A stretch of DNA of 64,000 nt. Origin: Craterostigma plantagineum. Its lineage: Eukaryota > Streptophyta > Magnoliopsida > Lamiales > Linderniaceae. Position 1 is the stretch's first letter, and every line of letters starts with the position of its first letter. The notes under the pieces were generated by a model. The model had not been told where the DNA came from, ran no database searches, and worked only from the letters and a program-made list of their open reading frames with translations. The translations under genes and the position numbers were made by a program. The stretch lies in NCBI GenBank assembly GCA_027422505.1, contig JAPQWV010000018.1:17006001-17070000 (forward strand), in the 5' to 3' direction. Positions 1 to 20,100 of the stretch are shown piece after piece.

Positions 1-813
1 GTGGCCCAGACGAAAAACAAAGAATCTAAATTTAGTTGATTAAGGCTATGATTCCCTCCGCAATGTCACGAGAATAAATATTGATTTTTTTTCTTTTCCA
101 CGTACATAACCTACACCTCAACCCAAATTCAATAATTTTTATACTTTATCATCCACCCAACACAACCTTTACTTAATTATTTTATTATTTAATAAATATA
201 TTGTATTTTCTAATTATTTTTATTATTATTGACAATGTATGCAAAGTATATTAAATTAAAGCTCTTAATTATTACAAAAATAATACACTCACAGATGTAT
301 CTATATTAGTCTCTATTTATAGAGAAAAAATAATGGATTTTGGTAAAGATAAAAAAATAAGAGATAATTAAAAATATTATAAAAATGGCACTATTTGGAT
401 AAATGTTTGAGATTAAAATGTGTGCACAACCATGTAAAGTTCAAGGTTGGTCTACCAACCGATTATGATAATTTATTTTATTTTTGAATTTTTTGATTCG
501 TTTTGTTTTGTCTTTAGTGCAAGAATGGTTGTCTACTTTGTTGATAAACGTAGTCTAACCGTTCTATCCCAAAAGGAAAAGAAATTTAATTTGTGTTGTA
601 TTAAATTGGTCAATGTTTTAATTTTTGGTAGGATCCTCACAATAGCACTGTAATCCCCATACTTGAACTAATTTCCACTATTAATTGGTATCTACTTAGA
701 ACCGATATATCCTTTCTTATCGTTTTTCATTGAACATTCATTTCAAGGAAAAAAATCACTTCTTGATTTCGTTACATGTTACATGTTTTCAAAGGTTTCA
801 ATTTGTACTCTTA
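1..813. other. AT-rich intergenic sequence, no gene seen
   Basis: No exon series, RNA gene or transposon terminus could be recognised. The only ORF of note (447-653, +, 68 codons) is low complexity, hydrophobic and without a recognisable motif, so it was not called. Confidence 0.6.
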
Positions 814-1901
814 GAGCCCGTTTGGTGGAGGGATGGATTTGGATGGTATTAGTCTTAGTTAGGTTTATATGATTGAGTGTATGGGTTCTTTGGGGTGTTT
901 GGTTGATGGGATTAAGTAATATGATGTTTGACATGTTTGGTATATGAGTTTAGATGACATTAGGTTTAAATAAATACAATTACAAATCTATCATTCCTTT
1001 AATTAAAAAATCCTGTAGAGAGAGAGAGTGAATAGAGAGGAAAATAGGTAGAGGGGAAGAGAGAGAGAGAGACAGAGAGATAGATGGAGAGAGAGGAGAG
1101 ATGAGAGAGGGGAGAGAGTAAATATAGAGAGGGCGAGAGAGGGGGAGAGAGAGAAAGAGAGAGAGGATAGAGGGGAGAGGGAGGGAGAGAGAGAGAGAGA
1201 GATTATTATTAAAAGAAAAAAGTGAATAATAAAAATGGATAATTACAAGGTGGGATTAAATAAGGGGAGCCGGGAGGGGTAGAGGCTCTTTTAATTAAAC
1301 CTCTATAAGGGGTATTACCGTGTTTTTTTGGGGTGATATTTCATTTTGCATATCAATGTGATATTATAATATTGTGTCTGCCTAATCACGGTGATGTGTG
1401 GGTGATATTGTATAAATGTCATATTTAACCCTACGAATATTATCTAAATTATGTGGATTATATTATATTATATATATATATATATATATTGAGATGATAT
1501 TTACATAATAGTGATTACTATGTTAATATCGAGTTTAATATTTTTAAGACAATAAGTTTTTCGTATAGTTATTCAATATAATTAGTTATTAAATATATTA
1601 TTTAAGATTTAAATAATCTAATTATATAATTTAAAATTTGAATAAGGATATATTAGGTATAATGCTAAATTAAGGGGTAATGTTGTCCAAATATAAATTT
1701 GAAAGATCATTCCATCACGGTGATGTAAGATCACCTAGCTTTCTTGTGATCCAAAAGGTAGAATATCACCCATTTTTATCACCTAGGTGATCTGTCATTA
1801 CGGTGATGACTCGTCACGTAGGCTAAACAAACATAGTGATGATAACGCGACGAGAGGATTACAGTGATGTTTTGGAGGATCACCCCAAAACAAACACCCC
1901 C
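814..1901. mobile_element. Tourist/Harbinger-like MITE, probably composite
   Basis: The left end reads GAGCCCGTTTGG after TTA (811-813). The right end reads CAAACACCCCC before TTA (1902-1904), giving a 3-bp TTA duplication and weakly matching inverted ends of the Tourist type. A second left-end-like sequence begins near 1309 (GGGGTATTACC followed by TTTTGGGGTGAT) and pairs better with the right terminus. The interval may therefore be two overlapping elements, about 500 and 590 bp. The right part repeats the word CGGTGAT on both strands. No transposase is present. The ends are diverged and the exact boundaries are uncertain. Confidence 0.4.
1017..1202. repeat. (GA)n-rich microsatellite
   Basis: About 186 bp of purine-only GA/GGA repeats with scattered interruptions, lying inside the Tourist-like element. 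It is simple-sequence DNA with no coding potential. Confidence 0.9.
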
Positions 1902-1950
1902 TTAAGAGTAAGTTTTCCTTGCAAATAGTATTATTGCAAGTGATTTTATT

Positions 1951-2110
1951 CAATGTTGTAAAATTCGCTAGGCGCTAGTCGGGCGCCGGAGGGGGCCTAG
2001 CGCCTAGGCGGTCTAGGCGGGGCCTAGGCGATTTCTAGGCGGAAACTAGGCGGTATACATGTTTTGTTATTATTTTTTCCTATATAACAAACATGGTGTA
2101 ATGACCTTAA

Positions 2111-2148
<38 letters not shown>

Positions 2149-2731
2149 TTAAATTTTTTAACAATACAATACAACAATCTCTCTTGGTTAAATAAAAAAA
2201 AAGATATATGTTTCAATATTTTAATAATTTGGATAATCTAATTGAAGTTGTATTTGTTAAATATTTAATGAATTTGCAATGAATATTAGGTATTTTCCTT
2301 TTCTTTATTCAAAGGACAATTGAATTTTTTCCCGTACAAAGGACATTTGGAATAATAAATATTAATACTGAACTCGTTGTCCCACACCGGACAACGCTTA
2401 TGAAGAAAGCTGAGATCTTTTCTATAAATATCCGCGTTCGCTTCAGCTTTAGTACTAGCCACGTTACAGTGGAATATGCCTAGCCTAGTTGGCTTATGAG
2501 CTAGTCAAATTTTTTGGGCTAGTAAATATTTTGAGCATTTAATGGGCTTCAAGAAAATTAGCCGATTAGAATGCCGATTAGCCCGAATACTCGGCCGAAT
2601 AAGCCGACTAGTCGGCCGTGTAGTCGTTTTGACGAATAGTTGGCCGATTAGGCTATTTTCGGGGCGGAGGTCCTCCGAGTAGAAAAATAACCGAGTTGGC
2701 CGCTGCGCCTAGACCGAGTTTTACAACAATG
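1951..2731. mobile_element. hAT-superfamily MITE with CTAGGCG subterminal repeats
   Basis: Inverted ends CAATGTTGTAAAA and TTTTACAACAATG enclose 781 bp. They are flanked by a perfect 8-bp duplication ATTTTATT (1943-1950 and 2732-2739), the size expected of hAT transposases. Both subterminal zones are GC-rich and carry repeated CTAGGCG/GCGCCTAG words, which may serve as transposase-binding sites by analogy with hAT elements. An (AT)n tract lies near 2113-2145. There is no transposase ORF, so movement would have depended on an autonomous relative. The element ends about 250 bp upstream of the MDL3-like start codon. Confidence 0.85.
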
Positions 2732-2979
2732 ATTTTATTAAGTCCGCCGGCCTACTTGTGTAGAAAATATGTGAAACGACATTAACCAAGCTATATACTA
2801 GCACGCAAGACTATCATTAAGATCGATAATTGCAATTACAATTAAAAAAATAATATCAGCAAACAATGATAGTCTTTCTTTACACAGTATAAATATCAGA
2901 ACAGCCGCCGCTGATCGAATACACATAACTACAACACCAAGACATAGAAAGAAAAGAAAGGTGTTATTATGTAATAAAA

Positions 2980-3763
2980 ATGCCTTGTCTCGATATTTCA
3001 ACCAACGTTAACATCGATGGCATCGACGACACATCTCCATTATTCAGAGAGCTCACTAAAGCAGTTTCAGACATCATCGGAAAACCCGAAAAAGTACGTT
3101 ATTAACTTCCCCTTCGTCGCCATCTCTCTATTTTGCGTAAAAATATTACACATATTACACACACATATAAGCATTACAAGGAGAAACTATTGTGGTTTCA
3201 CTCCCAATTATCAACTTCTCAACTCACAAGTTTAATAAAAATTAGAGGGTATAATTGTTTTGGTAGTAGATCGACTGCCTTTATTGTCCTGGTGATTTCC
3301 AGGATAAATTCTGAGAAATTTTCCAAACGGTTAAAAATTTCCCTATTCTTTCATAGTAAGTACTCAACCTTATTACAACTAAAAAAGTGTACCTTTTATG
3401 GCCTTTGATGTGTTATCCTTTGATCTTCACACTCCACCACAAAAAATAAAAATGTAATACACAGAAACATATATCTATCTTTCATTTTTTTCCCTATATA
3501 TCTATTCTTCATTTAATCACCACATCTAATGTTCTTGGCAGTTTGTGATGATTCTAGTAAAAGGTTCGGTAAATCTAACGTTTGGAGGAAGCAGAGAAGC
3601 GGCGGCTCTTGCCGAGATAGTATCAATGGGTGGGATTGATTCTCAGGTCAAGAGAAATCTAATCTCAACCGTTGGATCTATCTTAGAGGAAAGGCTGGGA
3701 ATTCCCCGTACGAGGTTCGTCCTCAAAGTGTTCGACACTACTAAGATGACTTCGAAAATGTAA
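2980..3763 (+). CDS. MDL3: MDL3-like MIF/D-dopachrome tautomerase homologue
   Basis: Two exons, 2980-3093 and 3542-3763, join in phase 0 across a GT-AG intron and encode 111 residues, the normal length of the MIF family. The protein starts MPCL, so the catalytic-type N-terminal proline is kept after removal of Met. It carries the family blocks GKPEKFVM, KGSV, FGG and IVSMGG, and ends with a TSKM tail. Arabidopsis MDL3 is the paralogue with a peroxisomal SKL end; the SKM terminus here fits a variant type-1 peroxisomal signal, an inference. MDL proteins are plant relatives of animal MIF with weak or different tautomerase activity and a suggested immune or stress role. The start is fixed by the conserved MPC opening. 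The assignment to MDL3 rather than MDL1/2 rests on the IVSMGG block and the tail. Confidence 0.88.
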
Positions 3764-3923
3764 TGATATTATTACTACCTCGTATGACAATAATCGGAGG
3801 AAATAATTCGAATGTGACAATAAGAACTTGAGATAAATTATTGAAACACTTCATAGTTCACAGTTCATAAGCAGCTTAGTAACCACCAATACATAATAGG
3901 GTTTCAAGTTGTTATTTTACCGA

Positions 3924-4296
3924 TCACCTAATGGCTCCGAGTAAATTGGCACCGTCGAGCTTTGCGCCTTTAAGATCCTGTCGAAAATGGTGTTTATTCA
4001 TAATCAGAAATTTAGTGAGGAAATGAAAGCTGAATTTTATGTATGGTTGATTAGGGAATAGACGTAGAGAAGAAAAGAAAGAAAATTTTAACTGAGTTTA
4101 AAGCTAAATCATGGAAAATCAATTTCTTCACCAAACAGCCTTAGTATCATGGAGGGGGATGAAATGGATGCGGTGAATGATCATTACCGTGTCGCGAAGA
4201 TTGACGTCTCTAAGGAAAGCTCTTTGGAGATTTGCGCCTTTCAGATTTGCTCTAGTTAACTTTGCGCCCTTCAGAAGCCCCAAATATTCATCAGCG

Positions 4297-4348
<52 letters not shown>

Positions 4349-7154
4349 CATATGTATAATCTTAACTTTAGAGGAAAAAGGGACACACCTTCAAATTGGC
4401 TCCTTCGAGATTAGCTCCTTCTAAGTTAGCATTGGTGAGATCAGCAGTCTACAATATCGAACTTCATATATAATTCATGCAATTCGAAGGAAACTCATAT
4501 CTAATATGGGTGTCGAGTGCTGAGTATAATATTATGAAAGGGGAATGTAAAAATAGAAGTACCTGTAAGTGGGCAGTGCGAAGATCTGCGCCACAAAAGC
4601 TACAATCGACCAAACAAGCATCTGAGATGTGTCGAAAAATAAGAATATTATTATGTTAAAGAGCACGTTGAGAAAGAAGCGAATATTTGAAAGCAAAAAA
4701 CCAAATTAGTAGAAGAGTTTGTTCCTTTTACCTTGCAAGTTTGCGCTCTGAAGATTTGCTCCTGCTAAGAGAGCTCCGCGGAGATTAGCTCCAGTGAATT
4801 CACATCTTTTCTAGGCCAAAAACATGCAATAAAATATGTCCATAAGAGATGATAAACAAAGGTTAATAGCAAGAAGCGTTAAAACTAATGATTTTAAGAT
4901 TGAACAGGCAAAGTCTTACTCTCTTAGAGTTGCATTGTGAAATATGGAAGCCTCAGCATCAACATCCTATTGAGAAAGGAAATATGTAATTTTATATCCA
5001 ATCAAGACTTGCAACATATCCTTGCACAGCACATGGGAGAAGAGAATCATTACTCTGAATTTCGCACACTGAAGATTGGCTCGTGAAAAGAACACATCTC
5101 TCAGAGTTGCATAGCTGAAGTCCACAAAAGACAAGTCCTGCATATTATGCACACACTATGTAAGTTCTTATTATGGAATTAAGTTAATGAATGAAAGTCA
5201 ACAAGTGTGATCATGACCATAAGAACTATAAATATTGATAAATTTGCAGCTGCATTTATCCAAGAAAAGCAATACAGTTTTTCATTGTATACCAGTTTTG
5301 AAAGATCAAGACCAGAAAGATTTACTCCCCGGAATCTAACCCTCTCAGACTGTATGCATTTGATGATGTCAGTACGTGTTAGTTCAGCACCCATTTCCTC
5401 CTCCTCCTTCCTCTTACTCCAATGTGCTTTAATTTCATCGATTAGTCCCTGAGTCAAAAAACACAGAAGGCATCTGCTTCACAAATGATTTTAAAAGAAA
5501 TCAATAAAATTCCAACCGTCATTAACCAGTGAAGGGGACAAAAATATGATCATCATGTATCAGGGAAGTGGTCGGCTAAGACAACCTAGACATTTTATAA
5601 AATAATAAGAAACGGGGAGCTTACAGCAAGTTGGTAAAATTCTGCCTCGCGAATAAGTTCTGCGTATTCAGAATCTTTCAAAGTAGGAACCATGCCATCC
5701 CTCAACCAATTCAAGATATGCCTAAAGTGTTTCCCATCTCTATCAATGAAAACAAAACCCTGCAACAATATCAATAGTTCAGACAACATTGTCACAAATA
5801 TTTCATCAATAGGCTTTGACTGTTAATACGTATTGCAGAAACTTTCGAGATTTTAGGAGCTTCTTAAACTTGTAAATATATATCATTTCTACAAAGAAGA
5901 TTTTTTCCAAGTCAAGCTTGCGTCTCTATTTTCCTTAACAGCCCTTCTAGCCTAGGCATGTATGCACATCAGTGCTAGTACCTTCTCAGAGTCTTGACAG
6001 ATTGTGTGGCGACCACTGAACATAGCTGCAAGCATCGAATAGGGTTCACGCTGAGTCAACGTATCAATCGTCGTGCAGAACTTTTTCCCACCTTAAAAGC
6101 AATAACATCACAATAAGCCTTCAACTGGGATATAGGGAGACATAGATGACAAAGCTATGTTGATTAGGGAATATGACGTAAACAACTCTACAGCCAAGTG
6201 GTTCTAATTCTAACTTCATATTTTACGTGGTTCTAATTCTAACTTCATATTTTACAGTCGCCACTCAACTAATCATTATTATAACATGTATACTATAACT
6301 CAAAATCATCTTAATATAGGAGCTTTTGTTAAGTCCAAACTGCAAAAGAATATACATTTATAAAGTAAGCTCTATCGCTATCACACTTCAGAATCAGAAA
6401 CAACAAGCAAGTCAAGATAAGCACCTGCTAGTGATTCTGCAACCATAGGGGTTAAAGAAGCTATACAAACTGAAGCACGTTTAGTTTTCATAATCAAATA
6501 AAGTAGATACCTCAATATTCATAACCAAACAAACTACATAGCTCAAGTCAATATAGGTATAACCATATTACTTGTATATTCAAGACTAGGTCCTTTAAAC
6601 ACGTCGTAATCGATAACTGGATATTATCAAACTTTTGCATAACATAACACATGAAACAACAACTTTGAAACATATAACTCATGATTTCTATTTACAAATA
6701 TACACTAATAAAATCTATCAGACATCAAACTGTAGATGTTTTACAAATGCTTTGAGATTTTCTCCTCCAATTATCACACTCTAGTTGATCCCATTAATGT
6801 AGACAATTAATTCATGCACACAAGGTTAACAGATTTTAGAAACGGAGTTTTTCCATGTAAAAATAAAATAAAAACCAAAACTCAATTTCACAATCGACAA
6901 TTTCAAGTTCTGCAACCCAGACAGCAACATCTGAGAACCCAGTAGAAAATCAACCGAAAATCGAGCATTTGTAATTCAATTTCTGGACTACATATTTATT
7001 TTTAGCTCAGAAGGTTGAGGCAAAATAAGAACTGACTAAAGATCAAAACAAAAAACAAAAATAAAACAATTAGCTCGAAACAGTAACAAAAATTCAATAC
7101 ATCGGAGACTTTACCAATATTAAGGCGAACGATGGATGGAGAATCATAGTCCAT
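3924..7154 (-). CDS. FIP2: FIP2-like BTB/POZ and pentapeptide-repeat protein
   Basis: Eleven exons on the minus strand (7154-7115, 6091-5982, 5759-5625, 5448-5293, 5137-5054, 4966-4920, 4805-4732, 4621-4563, 4448-4389, 4268-4188, 3977-3924) join in phase with GT-AG introns. They give 299 residues, matching Arabidopsis FIP2 (about 298). Residues ~8-100 form a KCTD-type BTB domain (VRLNIGGKKF, then FVFIDRDGKHFRHILNWLRDG). A linker with KRKEEEE and ELTRTDIIKCIQSERVRFRG follows. Residues ~145-299 are a pentapeptide-repeat solenoid with many A(N/D)L steps, ending LLGAIR. FIP2 was described as a formin-interacting protein; KCTD-type BTB domains oligomerise and can act as cullin-3 adaptors. The in-frame Met at 7154 directly precedes the BTB domain and fits the family start. 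An (AT)n tract lies in intron 9. Nothing looks broken. Confidence 0.93.
4299..4342. repeat. (AT)n microsatellite in FIP2 intron
   Basis: An almost pure alternating AT tract of about 44 bp in the intron between FIP2 exons 9 and 10. It is likely length-polymorphic. Confidence 0.9.
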
Positions 7155-7735
7155 CGTCTCTGAGATGTGTAGAAGACTTTCTGAGAATTGGTTTATCAAA
7201 GGATATATTCTTTTTTTTTCTCTACATGTAATTTGTCAAAAATGTCGCATTATATTATTATGCCAATTCAGTCCCTCGCCTTTTTCACTTGGGTCTTTTC
7301 TTGGTCCTTCTTACTTCTTAGTTTCGATGCAGCCCTATTTAATTTGCAAATCAGTCCCTACGGGAAAGATTTATTTTAATTCGACATTACATTTACATAG
7401 AAACATTTTAGAATACGGAAAGAAATAATTAATGTGCGACTAGTATGTAGTTATAGTGATAATTTTGGCATTAGAGAGATAATCATAATTTCATATATTT
7501 CAGCCCAGGTGCTATACTGCGTTAGTTTATTATATCGTTTGCCATATCGCCCTTGTACTAATGGATAATTCCCATCAGATCCACATTCAATCCGTAAATA
7601 TAGATTTTATGTTTTTTTTCTCTCTTTATACCTTTCTCGTTCATTCTCTCACTCTTCCCCATCTCTCTTGTGTAAGAAACATAAATTTCATTGTGATTTA
7701 TCGATCCGACGTAGTTTTTTGCTATCTCTCCACCC
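7155..7735. promoter_or_regulatory. Shared divergent promoter interval, FIP2 / UBP12-13
   Basis: Only 581 bp separate the two start codons, which point away from each other, so both 5' UTRs and both core promoters must lie here. On the plus strand a pyrimidine-rich tract (about 7615-7675, repeated TCTC/CTTT words) immediately precedes the UBP12/13 start and looks like a plant Y-patch or 5' UTR. No convincing TATA box was identified for either gene. Compact divergent spacing of this kind is compatible with a bidirectional promoter; co-regulation is inference. Confidence 0.5.
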
Positions 7736-15831
<8,096 letters not shown>

Positions 15832-17581
15832 GTTTGTTTCACCTTCTCGGTATGAATTTTTATGTCTCTTGGTAGAGTTTTGTGGTTTTAATATTTGCTT
15901 GAAGATTTGAATGGAATGGAAGAGTTGGAGGCTACTTATGGTACATAAAATTATGCAATAATTTAGATTTTTGACTGGTTGTAAAGTGGGGTTATAGTTA
16001 TGTTTCTTCTATTCTTTTGCTTCTCTTTGTTGCTTTTGTACGATAATGAATCATTTTATGCCTTCTTATTGTGTGATGTTAGATATCAATGTTTTCTTCC
16101 CATCGGAGAATAGAAAAGCACATTTATTCATTAATCATATAAAGATAGCAAACGTTTTTAAATGATAACAATGCAGTACGAATTTAGGTGTAGCTAGTTT
16201 CTTACAAAATGCCATAATTTTTAGTTGGAGGTCGAAGAAAGCTTTTCAAACAAAAATAATAAATATCATGTCGTCAGCATCCAAGAATCGAATTTGGGGA
16301 CTCCAAGTCCCACAATAAAATACTTGTTGGGGTATTAAGTTTAATTCCACGTCAGATTGTAATATTGGTATATGAACTGAACTTGGTACGCCTTTTATTA
16401 CCATTGATTGGAATTTTATATGGATTTATTTGGACTCTTAAGATTCGATTACAACATTAATATAGAAAATCCAGGGCATTGCAACTACATGATTTTACAA
16501 ACATATCATGTATCTTATATATATATATATACACTAGATGATGGGAGTCGCGCCGTGATAAATGCCCATTAATTATCGTGTATGCATATTTTATCAATTA
16601 ATTGTTTAATCATCTAAGTAAGTACTTTACGCATTTTCGACAAGGTAAACATCAATGAATATAATAAATAATTTACATATGTGAAAGAAAGTAAATTCAA
16701 AAGACAAATAGAATTCAACCTAAGAGAATTGTTGGAATGGTACATACAATATTGTTCCTTTATTTGAATTTGTAGCCTATAGTTTCTAAGGCCAAAATCT
16801 ACGAAAAAGTAATTCTGATATTTCAATTACTTACAATCTCATTCTCGGCCATTAGATCACACATATTGAACTATGACCAGAAATTCTCATATGACGAAGA
16901 GACAATTCTTTTCTAGACTCGACGAAATTGTTAATTCATAATAGCATGTATTAATGTCAAGAAAATGCAAAGGAGCTATTAGTTTGATCTCAGTTGTTTT
17001 TGTTAACAACCTTAAAATCATAGATTAACCGAGTTTAATGAATATTTCTTACTCATCAATAGAGAAAAGAAGTCCTTGTTATTTCCAACACAATGTTGTT
17101 GTTGATATAACGATTCCATGTCATTGAAATTGCCACTATCATAGCTGCAAACCATTACAAGAAATGTAAACCGGTCCGCATATTAATGGTCTGTTCTGAT
17201 TAGCAATTTCATACTGTGGGACCCGTGGTTCCAGTTTTGGCCGAGAATCGGATTTATAAAATAATAATATATAATACAATATTATATATATTATATAATG
17301 AATGCTATAATAATGATTTATAAGATTAACAGAATATTAATACACTAATTATTGGGCCATAATTAATATGATAAAAAATGTAGATTATACGTAATTAATG
17401 CATAATTTAATGAATTGAATACTAATTAAGTCATTTAAAATTAGTAATATACAAATAAAGGCGGGCCTCGAGCCCGTAACTGGCCCGTTGGCCATTATTC
17501 AGGTCTAGATGCAAATACCTTCATTACTATTTTTGTTATTAAAATAAGTTAAATGACTTAAATACCCATGTTTTAATCATC

Positions 17582-17983
17582 GTCTCTATCTCAAAATAAG
17601 AGGACATGAAAGGAAAATTAGAAATAGTCTATTGTAGGCAATCATTACTTATAGATTACAACCAAAATTCATATTCATTTAGCCACACGCACTTATAAGT
17701 ATTAATATATCATCATCATTATGTATATATATTTAAATGTAGTTTTCTTGTGGTGTTGACACGTGTCATGTTCATTAAATTTTTTTAATTAATTATTATT
17801 TCTTAAGAGGTTGATAAAACCACCACACACCCCACTTTCTAAAAAACTAATCAACCCATGTTTTTTTTATTAAAAATCGAGTCTTTAATTAGTTAATTCA
17901 GTTGTATAATTGACTTAAAATAATTATAGATAATTATGGCCCGTGCAAAGTACGTGCATAAAACTATAGTATTATAGAAATCT
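17582..17983 (+). mobile_element. Candidate short non-autonomous Helitron remnant
   Basis: Starts TCTCTATCTCAAAATAAG, contains the palindromic word GACACGTGTC frequently seen in plant Helitrons, and ends with a degenerate hairpin (GCCCGTGC, AAA, GTACGTGC) followed by ATAAAACTATAG. The expected CTRR end is not exact: CTATAG instead of CTAG. Boundaries and identity are tentative. Confidence 0.3.
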
Positions 17984-18114
17984 TGGAGGTCGCTAAGTGC
18001 GCCACATGTCCAATAATTAACTATTTAATAAAATAAACAATAAAAAATAAAAAGGTTAACCATCCACATTGAAGGAAACCACCACCTTAAACCCACTATG
18101 AAACTTCTCATATA

Positions 18115-18150
18115 CTAGTACTTTCCGCACACTCTATCGCGTGCGAAAAA
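18115..18150 (-). mobile_element. Candidate Helitron 3' terminus in reverse orientation
   Basis: On the minus strand a hairpin (CGCAC, loop, GTGCG) is followed about 8 bases later by CTAG and then T. This is the order expected of a Helitron 3' end inserted between A and T. A matching 5' TC end was not located, so this is a terminus only. Confidence 0.35.
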
Positions 18151-18484
18151 TTATAATTATATTCATGTTATTTCAATTGTGATATTTATAATACTTAAAG
18201 TTTAACAGATGAAACATAGTTTGTAAACATAAATAATAAAAACTAATGTGTTGGGGTATCTATATACTATAAAAGTAGGATAGAGACCCTATTATGATGA
18301 CACGTGGCAACAAAATGCCCCCACCCATGTTCCATAGCAATAAAAGTTGGATATGAAATTGCTTGAAGACCGAAAGGAAGGTAAAACAGTGTACTTTTTT
18401 GGACCAAATTCGTTGCATTTGATTGGCATATGAACGGATCTGCGGACGTGGCAGCACATAAATGTTTTTATTCACTTTTTGCTT

Positions 18485-19016
18485 CTAGAGGCAAGCCAAG
18501 GGCCTAATAATGCCTGACTCTAGCTCATCCCATAATGATATCTTATTAGACTGCTCATAGAACGAAAAGTAGAATCCAATCAAACCAAAAGTTTTTTCAT
18601 TAATAGGGGTAAGTAGAATCGTTCGTCGGTCGTCGAAGCACGCGGTTGGGGGAAGACTTTTGATTCTCCCGTCCCAGCCGGCGTCGTCGATTGCTGGGTG
18701 GTCGAGGTCGGCCAGGAATGAGAGCTTCGACGTCATCTCTCTCTGGTTCCCTAGGTCGTGAAGAACTGCAATTGGAAGTAGAGAAAGTCTTATGCGGCGA
18801 TAGAGAATATCCTCCATAGCATTGTTGGACATGAACATGAAAAACAAATTGACAAAGAGATTAACAAAAGAGAGGCTCCCAGATTCTCAAGCATCTGCTC
18901 ACTACAAGACTGTTGAAGCCGATCCAAAGAACTGTATTGACGGGGGCGCAAAGCGTAGTACGGTGAGTCGTATCATGAACAGTCTCATATCACTGGCAGA
19001 GAAGTTATTGGGTTAG
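18485..19016. other. Unidentified ORF-bearing stretch inside Helitron
   Basis: Two overlapping ORFs on opposite strands, 18485-18847 (-, 120 codons) and 18822-19016 (+, 64 codons), show no family motif that I recognise. GC content is higher than in the flanks and the plus-strand ORF contains AAKRSTV-like coding-type composition with a GTGAGT donor-like site at 18963. It may be another captured exon pair of unknown source, or chance. Confidence 0.25.
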
Positions 19017-19275
19017 GAGACTTATGGATTTTTACACGATCATTCATGAATATCTGTTAATTTGACCTTATATTGAGACCATCGATCGACCTTATATTTG
19101 TGCACTGCTGTGTTCCTAATTTAAAGTTGCATTCGAATCTCTTCATTTGAGCTGAACTTTCTGTGCTCTTTGCCCTCACAGACATAAACACGAACACCTT
19201 CAATGCATTCTGTGACCAGGTGTCGCTTGATAAAGCAGATTAAAATGGGGCACCGAACTGTTTGGCAACTTGTGT

Positions 19276-19572
19276 TGTTTGACGCGGTTCAACCTCAGCA
19301 GCCTAATAATCCATTTACTGCCCAACAATCCTCATTACAATCCTTTCCTGAAATATGGGATTGCATTGTCCACAACATTTAGTCAGCAACTAGCTTCGTC
19401 CGGGTCCACGTTTCAGGCAGCTCCAACTTTCTCCATGCAAAATCAGAACCAGGCGATAACTATAGAGAACGATCCTTTCAGTTGGTTTTCAGGCGAACAA
19501 AAGTCGGCGGATCCGTTGAGAGAGCAGCAGTTGTGGTTGCAGAGCCAAAACAAGATTATTTACACGGCATGA
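19276..19572 (+). pseudogene. NPF/DPF-motif tail, captured endocytic-adaptor-like fragment
   Basis: Two frames carry the signal: first FDAVQPQQPNNPFTAQQ, then after a frameshift STTFSQQLASSG, FSMQNQNQAI, ENDPFSWFSG and EQQLWLQSQNKII before a stop. NPF and DPF tripeptides in a Gln/Ser-rich setting are typical of C-terminal tails of plant ANTH/AP180-type clathrin assembly proteins or ARF-GAP (AGD14-like) proteins. I cannot choose between these. No folded domain is present and the frame is broken, so it is a fragment rather than a gene. Confidence 0.4.
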
Positions 19573-19980
19573 AGAGAGGACTTGTGTGCTCCAAATTCAT
19601 CAGCATGCGATGAGGAAGTGCTTAGTTTTATCCGGTGCTGCCACGTTGGCTTCACAAATGACAATTACCATTTTACCCTTCTAGCCAGTTGTATTTACCA
19701 GTTTGCCCTACTAACTTTATCTTCCCACTGTTCAGATTCATTTGTTTACGTCCAGACTATTCAGATTCAATTGTGTTCGTGCGTTGAATCAAAGGAATTT
19801 CTCTCACGGACGCATTCTATTCTAGCTAGGATTTTTTGTGGTCTTTATTCCCAATATATTTAAGCTCATCGACTCCTTCTAAGTTATGGTGAAGCTAACA
19901 TACCCAAGATCGAATAAATAGAAGGAACAAGTCTCTTTGATTGATTGATTGATTCGTGTTCTTTCTTGCATCGATTTTTA

Positions 19981-20100
19981 GGGAGGGGATAACGAAATGA
20001 TGTTAAAGTGTTCGCTTTCGTTTCTGGGAAGCCGAGTTCTCAATCATATCCTAATGCCAGCAAATGGTATGAAGCCGTTTCGGAGAAGCTCGCCATGAGG
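19981..20100 (+). pseudogene. eEF1B-beta/delta fragment (N-terminal GST-like domain end)
   Basis: The plus-strand frame reads DVKVFAFVSGKPSSQSYPNA then SKWYEAVSEKLA. This matches the conserved block near the end of the GST-C-like N-terminal domain of plant eEF1B beta/delta (DVKVYAAV, PNASKWY). One frame shift lies just upstream (GGGGATAACGAAATGATG) and there is an early stop downstream. Only about 40 codons are present. It is a captured, non-functional piece in the Helitron. Confidence 0.7.

Larger units (their letters stand above)
15832..18258. other. Intergenic AT-rich DNA with Helitron-like debris
   Basis: No gene was recognised in 2.4 kb. The interval contains poly-AT tracts (16519-16531; 17264-17300) and several sequences resembling Helitron 3' hairpins and ends (near 16541, 17942-17983 and 18115-18145). 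Short ORFs such as 16614-16826 (-) are AT-rich and without motifs. The UBP12/13 3' UTR occupies the first few hundred bases. Confidence 0.55.

Noticed and set aside
18822..19016. A real host gene starting at 18822
   Set aside because: It lies inside the Helitron, has no continuing exons that I can follow, and no family resemblance; kept only as an unidentified stretch.
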